DNA of 64,000 bases from Hungatella effluvii (GTDB taxonomy: Bacteria; Bacillota; Clostridia; Lachnospirales; Lachnospiraceae): positions 1 through 64,000 of the forward strand of contig NZ_QJKD01000026.1 of NCBI RefSeq assembly GCF_003201875.1, given 5' to 3'. Of the stretch, positions 26,322 through 35,200 are shown in pieces (the first letter of the stretch is position 1; each line of letters opens with the position of its first letter). Under the pieces are notes generated by a model that saw only the letters and a program-made list of their open reading frames with translations, searched no databases and was not told where the DNA came from. Position numbers and translations under genes: made by a program.

Positions 26322-26367
26322 GGAGCAGTAGACGGATTCAGTATTCGCCGGGCTGCTTCTTTTTTTG
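26322..26367 (+). terminator. Terminator after glgB
   Basis: GGAGCAG pairs with CTGCTTC, with an inner CGG/CCG pair, followed by a run of T. The 95 bases before it (26228-26321) are CA-rich without a gene; 26368-26467 is AT-rich without a gene. Confidence 0.65.
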
Positions 26368-26467
26368 AATTTTTTGTCGGTGGGAACATGAATATTTGAT
26401 CATTTATCCCTGTCTATAAAGACAATATAATAGTAAAAAACATAGATTATGCTGAAAAAGATTAAAA

Positions 26468-26523
26468 TATCATCATATTATGATAAATTTACTCTTGTGA
26501 AATAATGATAATTACAATAGTAT
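26468..26523 (+). promoter_or_regulatory. Promoter region of the sulfatase operon
   Basis: TTGTGA (26495) and TAGTAT (26518) are 17 bases apart. A palindrome TATCAT-N6-ATGATA (26468-26485) lies just upstream, a plausible activator site, perhaps for the interrupted AraC-type regulator of this operon. Confidence 0.5.
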
Positions 26524-26590
26524 CAGGTTATAACACATCGACAAAAATTCGGCCGGATTTTGATGTTAACTAAAAACAAGGAGAAGATTT

Positions 26591-28153
26591 ATGAAGAAAA
26601 ACAATATGTTAAAAAAGGGGTTATGCATGGCTGCTTCCGTAACAATGGCAGTGTCACTTCTGTCGGCATGCAGTCCTGGAAATGCAGATTCACCAGCTAC
26701 ATCCGCAGAAGAAAAGACTACGTCAGCCGCGGATAACGGGAATGGTGAAACGACGGCCGGTGAGTCGGGGGAGCCAGTTGAACTGACATTGTTTCTGGAT
26801 AATATGAACATTACGGACGGTTCCTATGTGAAAACGGAGATCGAGAGAATTACAAATACGAAATTAAACATAATCCAGGCAACACCGGATGAGATGGATA
26901 ATAAGCTGAATATCATGCTTGCTTCAGGAAACATACCAGATATCTTCCAGTGTGAGACGACGACCATGGAAGGAAAGCTGCTGTCCTCCGATATCCTTTT
27001 ACCCATCAATGAATACTGGGATAATTATCCAAATATAAAAAACGGGCGTGATGAAGAAATCTGGGAACTGATGAAGTACAAGGATGGCAATATCTACAGC
27101 ATTGGCGTCGATGGTCAGAATCCGCTGGAGATTATGGCTTACAGAGGGGACTGGCTGGAGAAATTTAATATGGATGTACCGGAAACGCTGGACGAGTACT
27201 ATGAATTTGCAAAAAAAGCCGCGAAAGAAGACCCGGATGGAAATGGGATTGACGATACGTTCGCGTTTGGCGCTTATCAGCCGCTACTCTTTAAATGGCT
27301 GGATCATATATTCGGGGCATACGGAGTACTGCCGAATTACTGGATGGAGGTTGACGGAAAGATCGTTGACGGCGCGGTGCTCCCGGGAGCAAAAGACGCG
27401 CTGGTATATTTGAATAAAATGTACTCGGAAGGTCTGATTGATCCGGAATTTGTGACGGATGATGCTTATCGCTGGCAGTCGAAGGTGAAGTCAGGCGTAT
27501 TTGGCGCAGGACCGACGAAGCTACAGATATTTGACAAGAACAACTGGAGAAACTATTACCAGCCATTTATCCAGAGTAATCCGGAAGGAAAGATGGTCTA
27601 TGGTCCTGTCTTGAAGGGCGGATGTGACGCTCCTGTCGGCGAGAGGATGGACAGCCGGAGAGGCTGGGTCAGAACGTTTGTTTATAAAGATTCTCCCAAT
27701 GTGGAGGCAGCGCTGCGGTTGATTGACTATCTGATGTCGGAAGAAGGAAATCTCTTCATCATGTATGGAAAAGAGGGGGAGCACTATAAATGGGAAGGAG
27801 ACAAAGTTGTACGTCTGATTGATAATGCCAAAGCCCAGGAGCTGGATCTTGAAAAATTCTATATTGCGCAGAAAACACTGTTTTTACATTCTTCCGATGA
27901 ACTGTTCGATGCGATGGAATTTTTAAAGGGAGAGGGAGTCGCCACACCGAATCCGGTGGATGGAATCTTCATAGACGAGTTGAGCGATATCTACCCTGAT
28001 CTGCAGGACCTGACGGTTACGAGGTTTGTCGAAATGATCATAGGCGAGGTCCCTGTCGAGACCGGTTTCGATAAATTTGTCCAGGAGTGGTACGCCAAGG
28101 GCGGAACAGAACTGGAAGAAGCCATCAATAAAGCCTGCAAAGAGTGGAAATAG
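26591..28153 (+). CDS. Extracellular solute-binding lipoprotein (LplA type)
   Basis: The 520-residue binding protein has a lipoprotein signal ending LLSAC (Cys26), a Ser/Thr/Glu linker, then the long LplA-type family-1 binding fold (LTLFLDNMNITDGSYVKTEI and later segments). The RBS AAGGAG lies eight bases from the ATG. This family captures oligosaccharides of complex polysaccharides and works with LplB/YtcP permeases, both encoded downstream. With a sulfatase and an unsaturated glucuronyl hydrolase in the same operon, the likely ligand is an unsaturated, sulfated uronate oligosaccharide. Confidence 0.88.
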   Translation: MKKNNMLKKGLCMAASVTMAVSLLSACSPGNADSPATSAEEKTTSAADNGNGETTAGESGEPVELTLFLDNMNITDGSYVKTEIERITNTKLNIIQATPDEMDNKLNIMLASGNIPDIFQCETTTMEGKLLSSDILLPINEYWDNYPNIKNGRDEEIWELMKYKDGNIYSIGVDGQNPLEIMAYRGDWLEKFNMDVPETLDEYYEFAKKAAKEDPDGNGIDDTFAFGAYQPLLFKWLDHIFGAYGVLPNYWMEVDGKIVDGAVLPGAKDALVYLNKMYSEGLIDPEFVTDDAYRWQSKVKSGVFGAGPTKLQIFDKNNWRNYYQPFIQSNPEGKMVYGPVLKGGCDAPVGERMDSRRGWVRTFVYKDSPNVEAALRLIDYLMSEEGNLFIMYGKEGEHYKWEGDKVVRLIDNAKAQELDLEKFYIAQKTLFLHSSDELFDAMEFLKGEGVATPNPVDGIFIDELSDIYPDLQDLTVTRFVEMIIGEVPVETGFDKFVQEWYAKGGTELEEAINKACKEWK

Positions 28154-28172
28154 ATGATTGGAGGAATTTACG

Positions 28173-29084
28173 ATGGCGGGACACAGAACGGTCGCTAAAA
28201 GAAAGTGCTATATCTGCTTTTACTTCATGATGCTTCCAGGGATATTATATTTTATCATATTCCGGTACCTGCCAATGTTTGGTCTTGTGATTGCCTTTAA
28301 AGATTACGATATCTTTAAAGGCATCTGGGCCAGTGACTGGGTGGGCTCGGAAAATTTTAAAAAGCTGTTTTTTTCAGATGATTTCTGGAATGTGTTATCG
28401 AATACTTTAAAAATAAGTTTTGTCAAGATTATCGTTGGATTTCCAATTCCGATTCTTCTGGCAATTATGTTGAATGAGATGAGAAGCTTAAGATTTAAGA
28501 AGATTATACAAACGCTTCTGTATCTGCCGCATTTCCTGTCGTGGGTTGTTATCGGCGGAATCATGTTAAACCTGTTTTCTCCGGTATTTGGACTTGCAGG
28601 AACGTTTTTCAGAACCTTTGGCCTTGATCCGGTGAACATTATGGCTCAGAAGAATACCATTTTTGGCGTTGTCATTCTTTCCGATGTCTGGAAAGAGTGC
28701 GGCTGGAGTACAATCATCTTTTTGGCCGCATTGACCCAGGTGGATGGAAGCTTATACGAAGCCGCAAAGATTGATGGAGCCAACCGTCTGAAACAGATGA
28801 TTTATATCACAATACCGGCAATATCCGGGGTAATTATCTTAATGCTTATTCTGCGGATCGGAAAGATTATGAACGCGGGATTTGAACAGATTCTGGTTCT
28901 GCAGAATTCCGTTACGAGAGAGTGCATTGATATTTTTGATACATACGTGTACCGTGAGGGGCTGGGACGCGGAAAATACAGTTTTTCATCGACCGTGGAT
29001 ATGTTTAAATCAGTTGTCGCATTTATTATGGTCACATGCGCGGATAAATTCAGCAAAAAAGTTGGAGGGGAGGGGATCTTTTGA
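28173..29084 (+). CDS. LplB-type sugar ABC transporter permease
   Basis: The 303-residue permease has six predicted helices, and the coupling segment YEAAKIDGANRLKQMIYITI is near residue 195. The ATG at 28173 follows TTGGAGG by eight bases. It forms the channel with the next gene, which overlaps its stop by four bases. An ATPase is not encoded nearby, as is usual for this family. Confidence 0.9.
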   Translation: MAGHRTVAKRKCYICFYFMMLPGILYFIIFRYLPMFGLVIAFKDYDIFKGIWASDWVGSENFKKLFFSDDFWNVLSNTLKISFVKIIVGFPIPILLAIMLNEMRSLRFKKIIQTLLYLPHFLSWVVIGGIMLNLFSPVFGLAGTFFRTFGLDPVNIMAQKNTIFGVVILSDVWKECGWSTIIFLAALTQVDGSLYEAAKIDGANRLKQMIYITIPAISGVIILMLILRIGKIMNAGFEQILVLQNSVTRECIDIFDTYVYREGLGRGKYSFSSTVDMFKSVVAFIMVTCADKFSKKVGGEGIF

Positions 29085-29938
29085 GAAAGAAAAGAGTATC
29101 AAAGTTTTCTGTTTTTAACTACACATTCTTTGTAATTTTAGGATTGGTGATGCTGTATCCATTTTGGTATGTGGTTATGTATTCAGTCAGTGATCCCTCC
29201 CGCACCTCCTTATCTGATTTATACTTAATTCCCAATGGGCTGTCCTTTGAAACCTATAAATTTGCGCTGCAGAAGAGTACGCTGCTGACTGGCTTCAGAA
29301 ACACCGTGTTTTTAGCGGTCGTAGGAACCGGGCTGGATATGGCTTTTTCAATCCTGCTGGCCTACCCGCTCTCCCAGGAGGAATTTCCAGGGAAGAAATA
29401 CGTTCATGCCTTTATTATCTTCCCAATGCTTTTCGGAGGAGGGATGATTCCGACGTACCTCGTCGTTAAGCAGCTTGGATTAATCGATTCTCTATGGTCT
29501 CTGGTGTTTGTATCACTGGTAAATGTGTATAATCTTCTGATCCTGTGTAAGTTTTTTAAAGGCATACCCCAGTCGCTGATTGAAGCCGCCAGAATTGACG
29601 GATGCGGGGAACTGCGGATCCTGACCAGGATCGTACTTCCTCTGTCAAAGGCGGCGCTGGCTACTATTTCGCTTTTTTACGCGGTACAGCATTGGAATGG
29701 TTTTCTGGAGGCTACAATCTACATCAATACGGACAGCCGCTGGCCGCTTCAGGTTGTGCTGCGAAACATTATACAGATGGTTTCTGCCGACTTGAGCGGT
29801 GGAGAAACACTGTTTATGAATCCGGAAAATTTCAAAATGGCTGCAATTGTAATTACGGTACTTCCAATAATCTGTGTCTATCCGTTTTTGCAGAAGCATT
29901 TTACACAGGGAGTGATGCTGGGGGCGGTGAAAGGATGA
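29081..29938 (+). CDS. YtcP/LplC-type carbohydrate ABC transporter permease (TTG start)
   Basis: The 285-residue partner permease has six predicted helices and the coupling segment EAARIDGCGELRILTRIVLP near residue 170. It starts at a TTG after GGAGGGGAGGGG and overlaps the LplB-type gene. The sulfatase gene begins inside its stop codon, so translation of transporter and enzyme is coupled. Confidence 0.9.
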   Translation: MRKKRVSKFSVFNYTFFVILGLVMLYPFWYVVMYSVSDPSRTSLSDLYLIPNGLSFETYKFALQKSTLLTGFRNTVFLAVVGTGLDMAFSILLAYPLSQEEFPGKKYVHAFIIFPMLFGGGMIPTYLVVKQLGLIDSLWSLVFVSLVNVYNLLILCKFFKGIPQSLIEAARIDGCGELRILTRIVLPLSKAALATISLFYAVQHWNGFLEATIYINTDSRWPLQVVLRNIIQMVSADLSGGETLFMNPENFKMAAIVITVLPIICVYPFLQKHFTQGVMLGAVKG

Positions 29939-31350
29939 GTACACAGAGGAAAAACCTGTTATTTCTTATGACGGATCATCAGCGTTATGATACAATTGAC
30001 ATGATACAGTCAGGGCGTGAGGTGACTCCGAATCTAAATAAAATGGCCCGCTCGGGGATCAGCTGTGAAAGGGCCTATACGACATGTCCGCTCTGTGTAC
30101 CGGCAAGAACCGCTCTGGCTTCCGGAGTATATCCGACGGCCAGCGGTGTCGTATACAACGACTGGGAAGACCGAACTGCGAAACCCATGGCTACGATCCA
30201 TGATATTTTAAAACAGAACGGTTATAGGGTGGGACATATTGGAGTTGATCACATTAAAGTACTGCCGCCGTTAAAGGACCGGGGGTATGACTGTTTTTAC
30301 AGCGACCGGGAATACGAGCAGGAGGCAAAAGAAAAAGGTCTGATTTTAAAAGACAGGGAAGATATTACATATGTACAGGAAAAATGTGATGATATTATGG
30401 GAACACAAGGCTACAGCGGTGTCCGTGTCAGTGAATGGGCCTATCCGACAGAGGAATTTAAAGATATTTGTTTTCTGAAGCAGGCTGTTCAGTTCCTGGA
30501 ACAGGCGGAGGAAGAACGGCCGTTTGCACTGTTTGTCTATTTGTGGGCGCCTCATCCGCCGCTTAAGGTTCCCAAACCGTATTCGGAGATGTATAATCCC
30601 GATGAACTGGTCCTTCCGGATCATATCGGGGTTCCTGCGTGGAGAGAACCTCAGTCGAGACGGCTCGGCCCCGCCGCACAGCTGGCGGAAGGGGTGCCTG
30701 AGGAGCACTGGAAGCGGGTATGGGCCGCTTACTTAGGGCTGACCTCGCTGGCCGACGATGTGATAGGAAAACTTATGGAAAAAATAGAGGAGATGGGGGT
30801 AAAGGAAGAGACAGCTGTCATCTTTACCGCTGACCACGGGGATAATTTAGGACAGCACCGGATGTATCAGAAAATGGAGATGTACGAGGAGTGTATTCAT
30901 ATTCCACTTATTCTGCATTTGCCGGGACAGGGGAGCGGAACCATAAAAGAACTGGTCTCTCACCTGGATATTGTTCCCACCGTATGTCAGATAGCCGGTG
31001 TGCAGTGCAGCGGACTGGAGGGGATCTCGCTGTATGAATTTTTAAAGCCAGGGCGAAGCATAGACCGGCATGCGGTGTTCTCACAGTATTCCGGCACCTA
31101 CGGCTACGGTTTTATCCGCAGGGCGGTGATTACGGAAACAAAAAAATACGTGTTCGACGAATATGGACAGGAGGAGTATTACCGTCTGGATGAAGATCCG
31201 TGCGAGAGGAAGAATCTGGCCGGCGATCCTATTTACAGGAAAGAGACAAAACGGCTGCATGAAATGTGCAAATCGTATCATCAGGCACGCGGCGATTATT
31301 TCCAATGGGAAAAAGCAGAAGAGAGGAGAGTTGGGAATGGAGTGGTTTGA
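29935..31350 (+). CDS. Sulfatase (type I, formylglycine-dependent)
   Basis: The 471-residue enzyme removes sulfate esters from a sugar. The active-site signature CVPARTALASG is present with Cys54, which must be converted to formylglycine by an anaerobic sulfatase-maturating enzyme encoded elsewhere. N-terminal LLFLMTDHQRYDTI supplies metal ligands, and FTADHGDNLGQH near residue 300 is the second metal motif. No signal peptide is seen, so it acts in the cytoplasm on imported oligosaccharides. It starts by ATGA overlap with the permease gene and overlaps the GH88 gene by 14 bases. Position and sulfate specificity cannot be read from sequence. Confidence 0.92.
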   Translation: MSTQRKNLLFLMTDHQRYDTIDMIQSGREVTPNLNKMARSGISCERAYTTCPLCVPARTALASGVYPTASGVVYNDWEDRTAKPMATIHDILKQNGYRVGHIGVDHIKVLPPLKDRGYDCFYSDREYEQEAKEKGLILKDREDITYVQEKCDDIMGTQGYSGVRVSEWAYPTEEFKDICFLKQAVQFLEQAEEERPFALFVYLWAPHPPLKVPKPYSEMYNPDELVLPDHIGVPAWREPQSRRLGPAAQLAEGVPEEHWKRVWAAYLGLTSLADDVIGKLMEKIEEMGVKEETAVIFTADHGDNLGQHRMYQKMEMYEECIHIPLILHLPGQGSGTIKELVSHLDIVPTVCQIAGVQCSGLEGISLYEFLKPGRSIDRHAVFSQYSGTYGYGFIRRAVITETKKYVFDEYGQEEYYRLDEDPCERKNLAGDPIYRKETKRLHEMCKSYHQARGDYFQWEKAEERRVGNGVV

Positions 31351-32446
31351 CCAGGCGCTTCTTCAGTGCATGGAGAAAGTAGAGAAGAATATTGAACTGA
31401 TCGGAGAGCATTTTCCACACGTTTCAATTGGGGGAGTTTATAATCATGAGGAGCCCGGTTTCTGGACCGCTGGTTTCTGGCCGGGGATTTTGTGGCTCCG
31501 CTATCTAAATACGGGGGATGAGAAATCTGTTGGCCTGGCAGGTAAGCTGGAGAAACGATTGGATCAGGTGATGGAGGAATTTGAAAATCTTCACCACGAT
31601 GTAGGTTTCATGTGGCTGCCAACCGCGGTAATGCACTATAAAGCGGACGGAAATCTCCAGTCACGGTTAAGGGGATTGAAAGCCGCCAGCCTTCTGGCAG
31701 GTCGTTTTAATCCCGCGGGAAATTTTATACGGGCATGGAACGACAGTATTAAACCGGATTCTCAGGGATGGGCGATTATCGACTGTTTGATGAATCTACC
31801 GTTACTTTATTGGGCTTCAAATGAGACTGGTGACGCGAGATTTAAAAATATAGCGGTCAGACACTCGGACACGGTCCTGAAACATTTCATGCGGCAGGAC
31901 TGCACGTTTCCTCATATTGTATCTTTCGATCCTGAAAGCGGTGCAAAGATTGAAAATCTGGCAGGTCAGGGGAAAACGCCGGACTCCGTGTGGGCGAGAG
32001 GTCAGTCGTGGGCTCTGTACGGCTTTGCGGCAGGATACCGGGAAACAGGGCTCGAGATGTATGCAGAGACAGCCAAAAGAACCGCAGATAAGGTCGTACA
32101 GCTTATGGGAGAGGACAAGGTACCGTGCTGGGACTACTGTGCCTGTGGTGAGGAACGCGGTGCAAAAGATTCCTCCGCCGCGGCGTGCGCAGCCAGCGGA
32201 ATGCTGCTTCTCTCGGACCTGCTTGAAAACGAGGCGGAAAAGAAGAGGTATCGTGATAATGCACTGATAATTTTAAAGGGTCTGTATGAGGAGTATACTG
32301 ATTTTTCAGACAGGGAGCAGGGAATTCTGATGAAGGGGACGGTTTCTTATCCTGACCGGAGACATATCAATGTGCCGATTATCTATGGGGATTACTTCTT
32401 TATAGAAGCATTGATGAGGGTGAGAAGCGGGATTACAGTTTTTTAA
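31337..32446 (+). CDS. Unsaturated glucuronyl hydrolase (GH88)
   Basis: The 369-residue cytoplasmic alpha/alpha-barrel enzyme hydrates and releases the unsaturated uronic acid left by polysaccharide lyases. Asp88 (in HHDVGFMW) and Asp149 (in AIIDCLMNL) fall at exactly the residue numbers of the two essential aspartates of the studied Bacillus UGL. The segment ARGQSWALYGF is also conserved. It starts inside the end of the sulfatase gene after GAGGAGAG. With the sulfatase and transporter it forms the core of a pathway for sulfated glycosaminoglycan-like oligosaccharides such as heparan or chondroitin fragments; the exact glycan is inference. Confidence 0.93.
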   Translation: MEWFDQALLQCMEKVEKNIELIGEHFPHVSIGGVYNHEEPGFWTAGFWPGILWLRYLNTGDEKSVGLAGKLEKRLDQVMEEFENLHHDVGFMWLPTAVMHYKADGNLQSRLRGLKAASLLAGRFNPAGNFIRAWNDSIKPDSQGWAIIDCLMNLPLLYWASNETGDARFKNIAVRHSDTVLKHFMRQDCTFPHIVSFDPESGAKIENLAGQGKTPDSVWARGQSWALYGFAAGYRETGLEMYAETAKRTADKVVQLMGEDKVPCWDYCACGEERGAKDSSAAACAASGMLLLSDLLENEAEKKRYRDNALIILKGLYEEYTDFSDREQGILMKGTVSYPDRRHINVPIIYGDYFFIEALMRVRSGITVF

Positions 32447-32467
32447 AAAACGGGGGAATGAAAAAGC

Positions 32468-33079
32468 ATGCTGAAGCTGAGACCAAAAAGTAAAACATTT
32501 TATAAGATGTATATCATCAATATCGCACTGATGATATGCTTCATCAGCGTGCTTTCCTTTACCTGTACAAAATACAGTTCTAAATTCATTTTAAATAATA
32601 TAACAGATTTTAACCAGAAGATAATCGATGGCAGAAGAGATATTCTGGATGATAAAATCCGGCAGCTCAATGAAGTGGCGGATGCGGCAGTGGCGGATGA
32701 CGATGTCATCCGGCTAATTCTGGCAGATTCCAATCAGTATTACTCTTCACTTAAAATGATGAATATTATTGGGAGCCTGAAGGAGATTTGTTCCAACTAC
32801 AGCATTGTCGACGAGATAAGCATAGTGGATTATGACCGTGGAATCGTGATAACAAACCGCACGAAATTCCCACTGAGTGAGCTGGAATCCCGGAATTTTA
32901 TAAATACCGATCCCCTGTTTTTTCTGGAAGAGGATGGGGAGATTAAAGTGCGGTATATCAAGAAATTAAATCCGGTTCAGAATAATAAGAAGCTTAGTAT
33001 TATCCTTACGGTCAATCAGGCAGCCCTCAAAGATAACTTATTTTCTAAAAATTCAATGATTATCTCGGAAAGCCCTTGA
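32468..33079 (+). pseudogene. 5' half of a membrane sensor/AraC-type regulator, cut by the ICE
   Basis: The frame has an N-terminal membrane helix (about residues 14-33) and the first part of an extracellular sensing domain. At residue 195, inside the 13-bp repeat, it runs into ICE sequence and stops nine codons later. The other half lies at 61215-62792. Joining them at the repeat gives one 720-residue protein: helix, extracellular domain, second helix, HAMP-like linker and C-terminal AraC helix-turn-helix. Regulators of this architecture normally activate LplABC-type sugar operons like the one here. In the integrated state no DNA-binding product can be made from this half. Confidence 0.9.
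33040..33052 (+). repeat. attL core direct repeat
   Basis: The 13 bases ATTTTCTAAAAAT are identical to 61202-61214. The T4-CT-A5 form fits the AT-rich bent targets used by Tn916/Tn1549 integrases. Both copies are in the same phase of the interrupted gene (codons F-S-K-N). A nearby 10-bp sequence TGATTATCTC (33057-33066) recurs inverted at 61178-61187, a candidate integrase or Xis site. Confidence 0.88.
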
Positions 33080-33111
33080 TTTACGGGCGTTTTCAAAGGA
33101 TTGTAGGCTGA

Positions 33112-33131
33112 TTTTACTACCAATTTACTAC
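33112..33131 (+). promoter_or_regulatory. Candidate integrase arm sites, left end
   Basis: TTTTACTAC at 33112 and TTTACTAC at 33124 form a tandem pair 12 bases apart. The same octamer occurs at the right end, as expected for arm-type sites bound by the N-terminal domain of Tn916-family integrases. Confidence 0.6.
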
Positions 33132-33250
33132 TTACGGAGTTAGCTTTGATATGCCGCCGAAATCCTTTTGAAGATAGACCCCATACCGCCGTTTGGAAAT
33201 GGCGTGGCACATCAACAATCAAATAGAGAAGCACAACACACCACCAGACA

Positions 33251-33299
33251 GGCGGCGTTACCTATTCCCACACGGGAAAACAGGAACGCCGCTTTTTTT
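33251..33299 (+). terminator. Intrinsic terminator upstream of repA
   Basis: GCGGCGTT pairs with AACGCCGC, with an inner TTCCC/GGGAA stem, followed by seven T. It sits in the 400-base region between attL and the first ICE gene, which otherwise contains only the folded element at 33309-33422. Confidence 0.75.
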
Positions 33300-33308
33300 A
33301 TGCCCTCA

Positions 33309-33422
33309 TGTCACGCAGTAGGGGCAAAGGAAGCCTTGTATCATGGGGCTTTGCGGGCGCAGTTTTGACCGGGCAAGGGAAATATACCTAATCCCTCAAA
33401 AACGCCATTCTACCGCGTGACA
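33309..33422 (+). repeat. 114-bp folded element, copy 1 (three-way junction)
   Basis: The ends TGTCACGC and GCGTGACA pair, and the stem continues with GTAG/CTAC. Inside are two hairpins: AAGCC..GGGGCTT and AGGGA..TCCCT. It aligns without gaps to 53230-53343 (about 80 of 114 bases alike). The outer pair GTAG/CTAC here is ATAG/CTAT there, a compensating change. It ends 27 bases before the repA start codon. Confidence 0.7.
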
Positions 33423-33449
33423 ACCCCACAGCAAAGGAGTGATGAAGCT

Positions 33450-34370
33450 ATGGCAGTTTTCCGCGTGGAGCGAAACAAGGGCTATACCGTAATGAGCAAC
33501 CACCACCTACGCAACAAGGAGCTGACGCTAAAGGCAAAGGGCTTGTTGTCGCAAATGCTGTCCTTGCCGGAGGATTGGGACTATACCCTTGCGGGGCTGT
33601 CCTACATCAACCGGGAAAGCATAGACGCTATCCGTACCGCCATATGGGAGCTTGAAAAAGCCGGATATATCACAAGGCGGCAGGGACGCGACGACAAAGG
33701 CAAAATGACCGCTATCGAGTACACCATATACGAGCAGCCGCAGCCCCCGCCGGAATTGGATTGTCCGATATTGGAAAATCCAACAGCGGCTAACCCGGTA
33801 TTGGAAAATCCGACAACGGATAAACCGACGACGGAAAATCCAATGCAATTAAATAAAGAGATACAAAGAACTGACTTACCCAAAACAGATTTATCAACTA
33901 CGGATTTATCAAGTACCCATTCCATTCCTATCCTTTCCCCTGCCCCCTCACCTTTGGGACAGGACGCGGCAGAGCCGCCGGAATGGAAAGGAACGGGAAA
34001 GAACGACGCATACAAAATCTATGAGGAAATCATCAAGGACAATATCGAGTATGACTTTCTCTTGCAGGACAGCAGCATTGACAGCGACCGCCTGAATGAG
34101 ATTGTAGACCTCATGCTTGAAACGGTATGCACCGCAAGAAAGACAATCCGTATTGCCGGGGACGACTACCCCGCCGAGCTTGTGAAAGCAAAGTTTATGA
34201 AGCTGAACAGCTCACACATTCAATTTGTGTTTGACTGTATGCGGGAGAACACCACCAAAATCCGCAACATCAAGCAGTATTTACGGGCGGTACTCTTTAA
34301 CGCCCCGACCACCATTGACAGCTATTACACCGCCCTTGTCGCTCACGACATGGCAAGCGGAAAAGTTTGA
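33450..34370 (+). CDS. repA: Replication initiator protein A (RepA N-terminal/DUF6017 type)
   Basis: The 306-residue protein has a winged-helix N-terminal domain (MAVFRVERNKGYTVMSNHHL, then LSLPEDWDYTLAGL), typical of the RepA-like proteins that open this ICE family. A Thr/Pro-rich linker carries repeats of the form xxNPxxENPTT (about residues 105-150), followed by a helical C-terminal DUF6017-like domain. It may start replication of the excised circle. The start is set by AAAGGAGTG; the longer frame from 33417 overlaps the folded element and lacks an RBS. Confidence 0.88.
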   Translation: MAVFRVERNKGYTVMSNHHLRNKELTLKAKGLLSQMLSLPEDWDYTLAGLSYINRESIDAIRTAIWELEKAGYITRRQGRDDKGKMTAIEYTIYEQPQPPPELDCPILENPTAANPVLENPTTDKPTTENPMQLNKEIQRTDLPKTDLSTTDLSSTHSIPILSPAPSPLGQDAAEPPEWKGTGKNDAYKIYEEIIKDNIEYDFLLQDSSIDSDRLNEIVDLMLETVCTARKTIRIAGDDYPAELVKAKFMKLNSSHIQFVFDCMRENTTKIRNIKQYLRAVLFNAPTTIDSYYTALVAHDMASGKV

Positions 34371-34384
34371 AAGGAGATACGACC

Positions 34385-34603
34385 ATGAAACAGGGAGCCT
34401 TGATTTTTGACGAAACCACCGACCGCTACGACATTCGCTTTGACCTTGCCGATTACTACGGCGGCTTGCATTGCGGGGACTGTTTCGACGTGATGATTGG
34501 CGGCAAATGGAAGCCGACCCGCATTGAAATGAACATGGAACAGGAATGGTATCTTGTGGGGGTACGCGCCGGGGACTTGAACGGCTTACGGGTGCGGCTG
34601 TAA
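34385..34603 (+). CDS. DUF5348 family protein
   Basis: The 72-residue protein begins MKQGALIFDETTDRYDIRF and has the conserved core YYGGLHCGDCFDV followed by GGKWKPTRIEM. It is a small beta-rich protein always found next to repA in this ICE family; its function is unknown. GAAAGGAG lies upstream. A strong intrinsic terminator follows, separating it from the transfer genes proper. Confidence 0.8.
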   Translation: MKQGALIFDETTDRYDIRFDLADYYGGLHCGDCFDVMIGGKWKPTRIEMNMEQEWYLVGVRAGDLNGLRVRL

Positions 34604-34628
34604 GCCCATGCGCCGCAGCACAGACTGG

Positions 34629-34657
34629 GACAGCCAGAAAAGCGGCTGTCTTTTTTT
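34629..34657 (+). terminator. Internal terminator between DUF5348 gene and pcfB
   Basis: GACAGCC / GGCTGTC with an eight-base loop and seven T, followed by CATGCC. Similar T7-CATGCC or T6-CATACC tails occur after the terminators at 33299 and 37438. Confidence 0.8.
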
Positions 34658-34717
34658 CATGCCGCAAAGCGGCGTACCACCCTAAAGCAGACCAATACCG
34701 GGAAAGGAGGACGGTAA

Positions 34718-35200
34718 ATGCAAGATGAAGTAAACGAAAAGACCGTTGCTATATCCATAAAGGCAACCAAACTGACGGCGGCACTCTTACAAGCTGCCAT
34801 GAAAAAGCTGCTTGCACAGGCGAAAAAGCAGCTTGACAAACAGGCAACGCCCCACGGCAAGCAGACCCTAAAGCAGCTTATGAAGCAGAACGCGGGCGTG
34901 TCGAATATCGAAATCACCGACAGCAATATCAAAGCCTTTGAGAGTACGGCGAAGAAGTACGGCGTTGATTTTGCGCTGAAAAAGGACGCGACGGAAACCC
35001 CGCCCCGTTACCTTGTGTTTTTCAAAGGCAGGGACGCGGACGTTCTGACCGCCGCCTTTAAAGAGTTTTCCGCAAAGAAGCTGACGCAGGAGCAAAAGCC
35101 CTCAATCCGCAAGGCATTAGCCGCCTTTAAGGAAAAGGCAAAGCTGCTGAACGCCAGCCGGGAAAAGGTGAAGGACAAGGACAGGGGGCGCGAATTATGA
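34718..35200 (+). CDS. PcfB family protein (DUF3801)
   Basis: The 160-residue Lys/Ala-rich protein has the PcfB pattern: an N-terminal helical region (VAISIKATKLTAALLQAAM) and the conserved C-terminal part YLVFFKGRDADVLTAAFKEF. PcfB-type proteins accompany the coupling protein in conjugative plasmids and ICEs and are thought to help process or recruit DNA. GGAAAGGAGG precedes the start. Its stop overlaps the VirD4 start by four bases. Confidence 0.88.
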   Translation: MQDEVNEKTVAISIKATKLTAALLQAAMKKLLAQAKKQLDKQATPHGKQTLKQLMKQNAGVSNIEITDSNIKAFESTAKKYGVDFALKKDATETPPRYLVFFKGRDADVLTAAFKEFSAKKLTQEQKPSIRKALAAFKEKAKLLNASREKVKDKDRGREL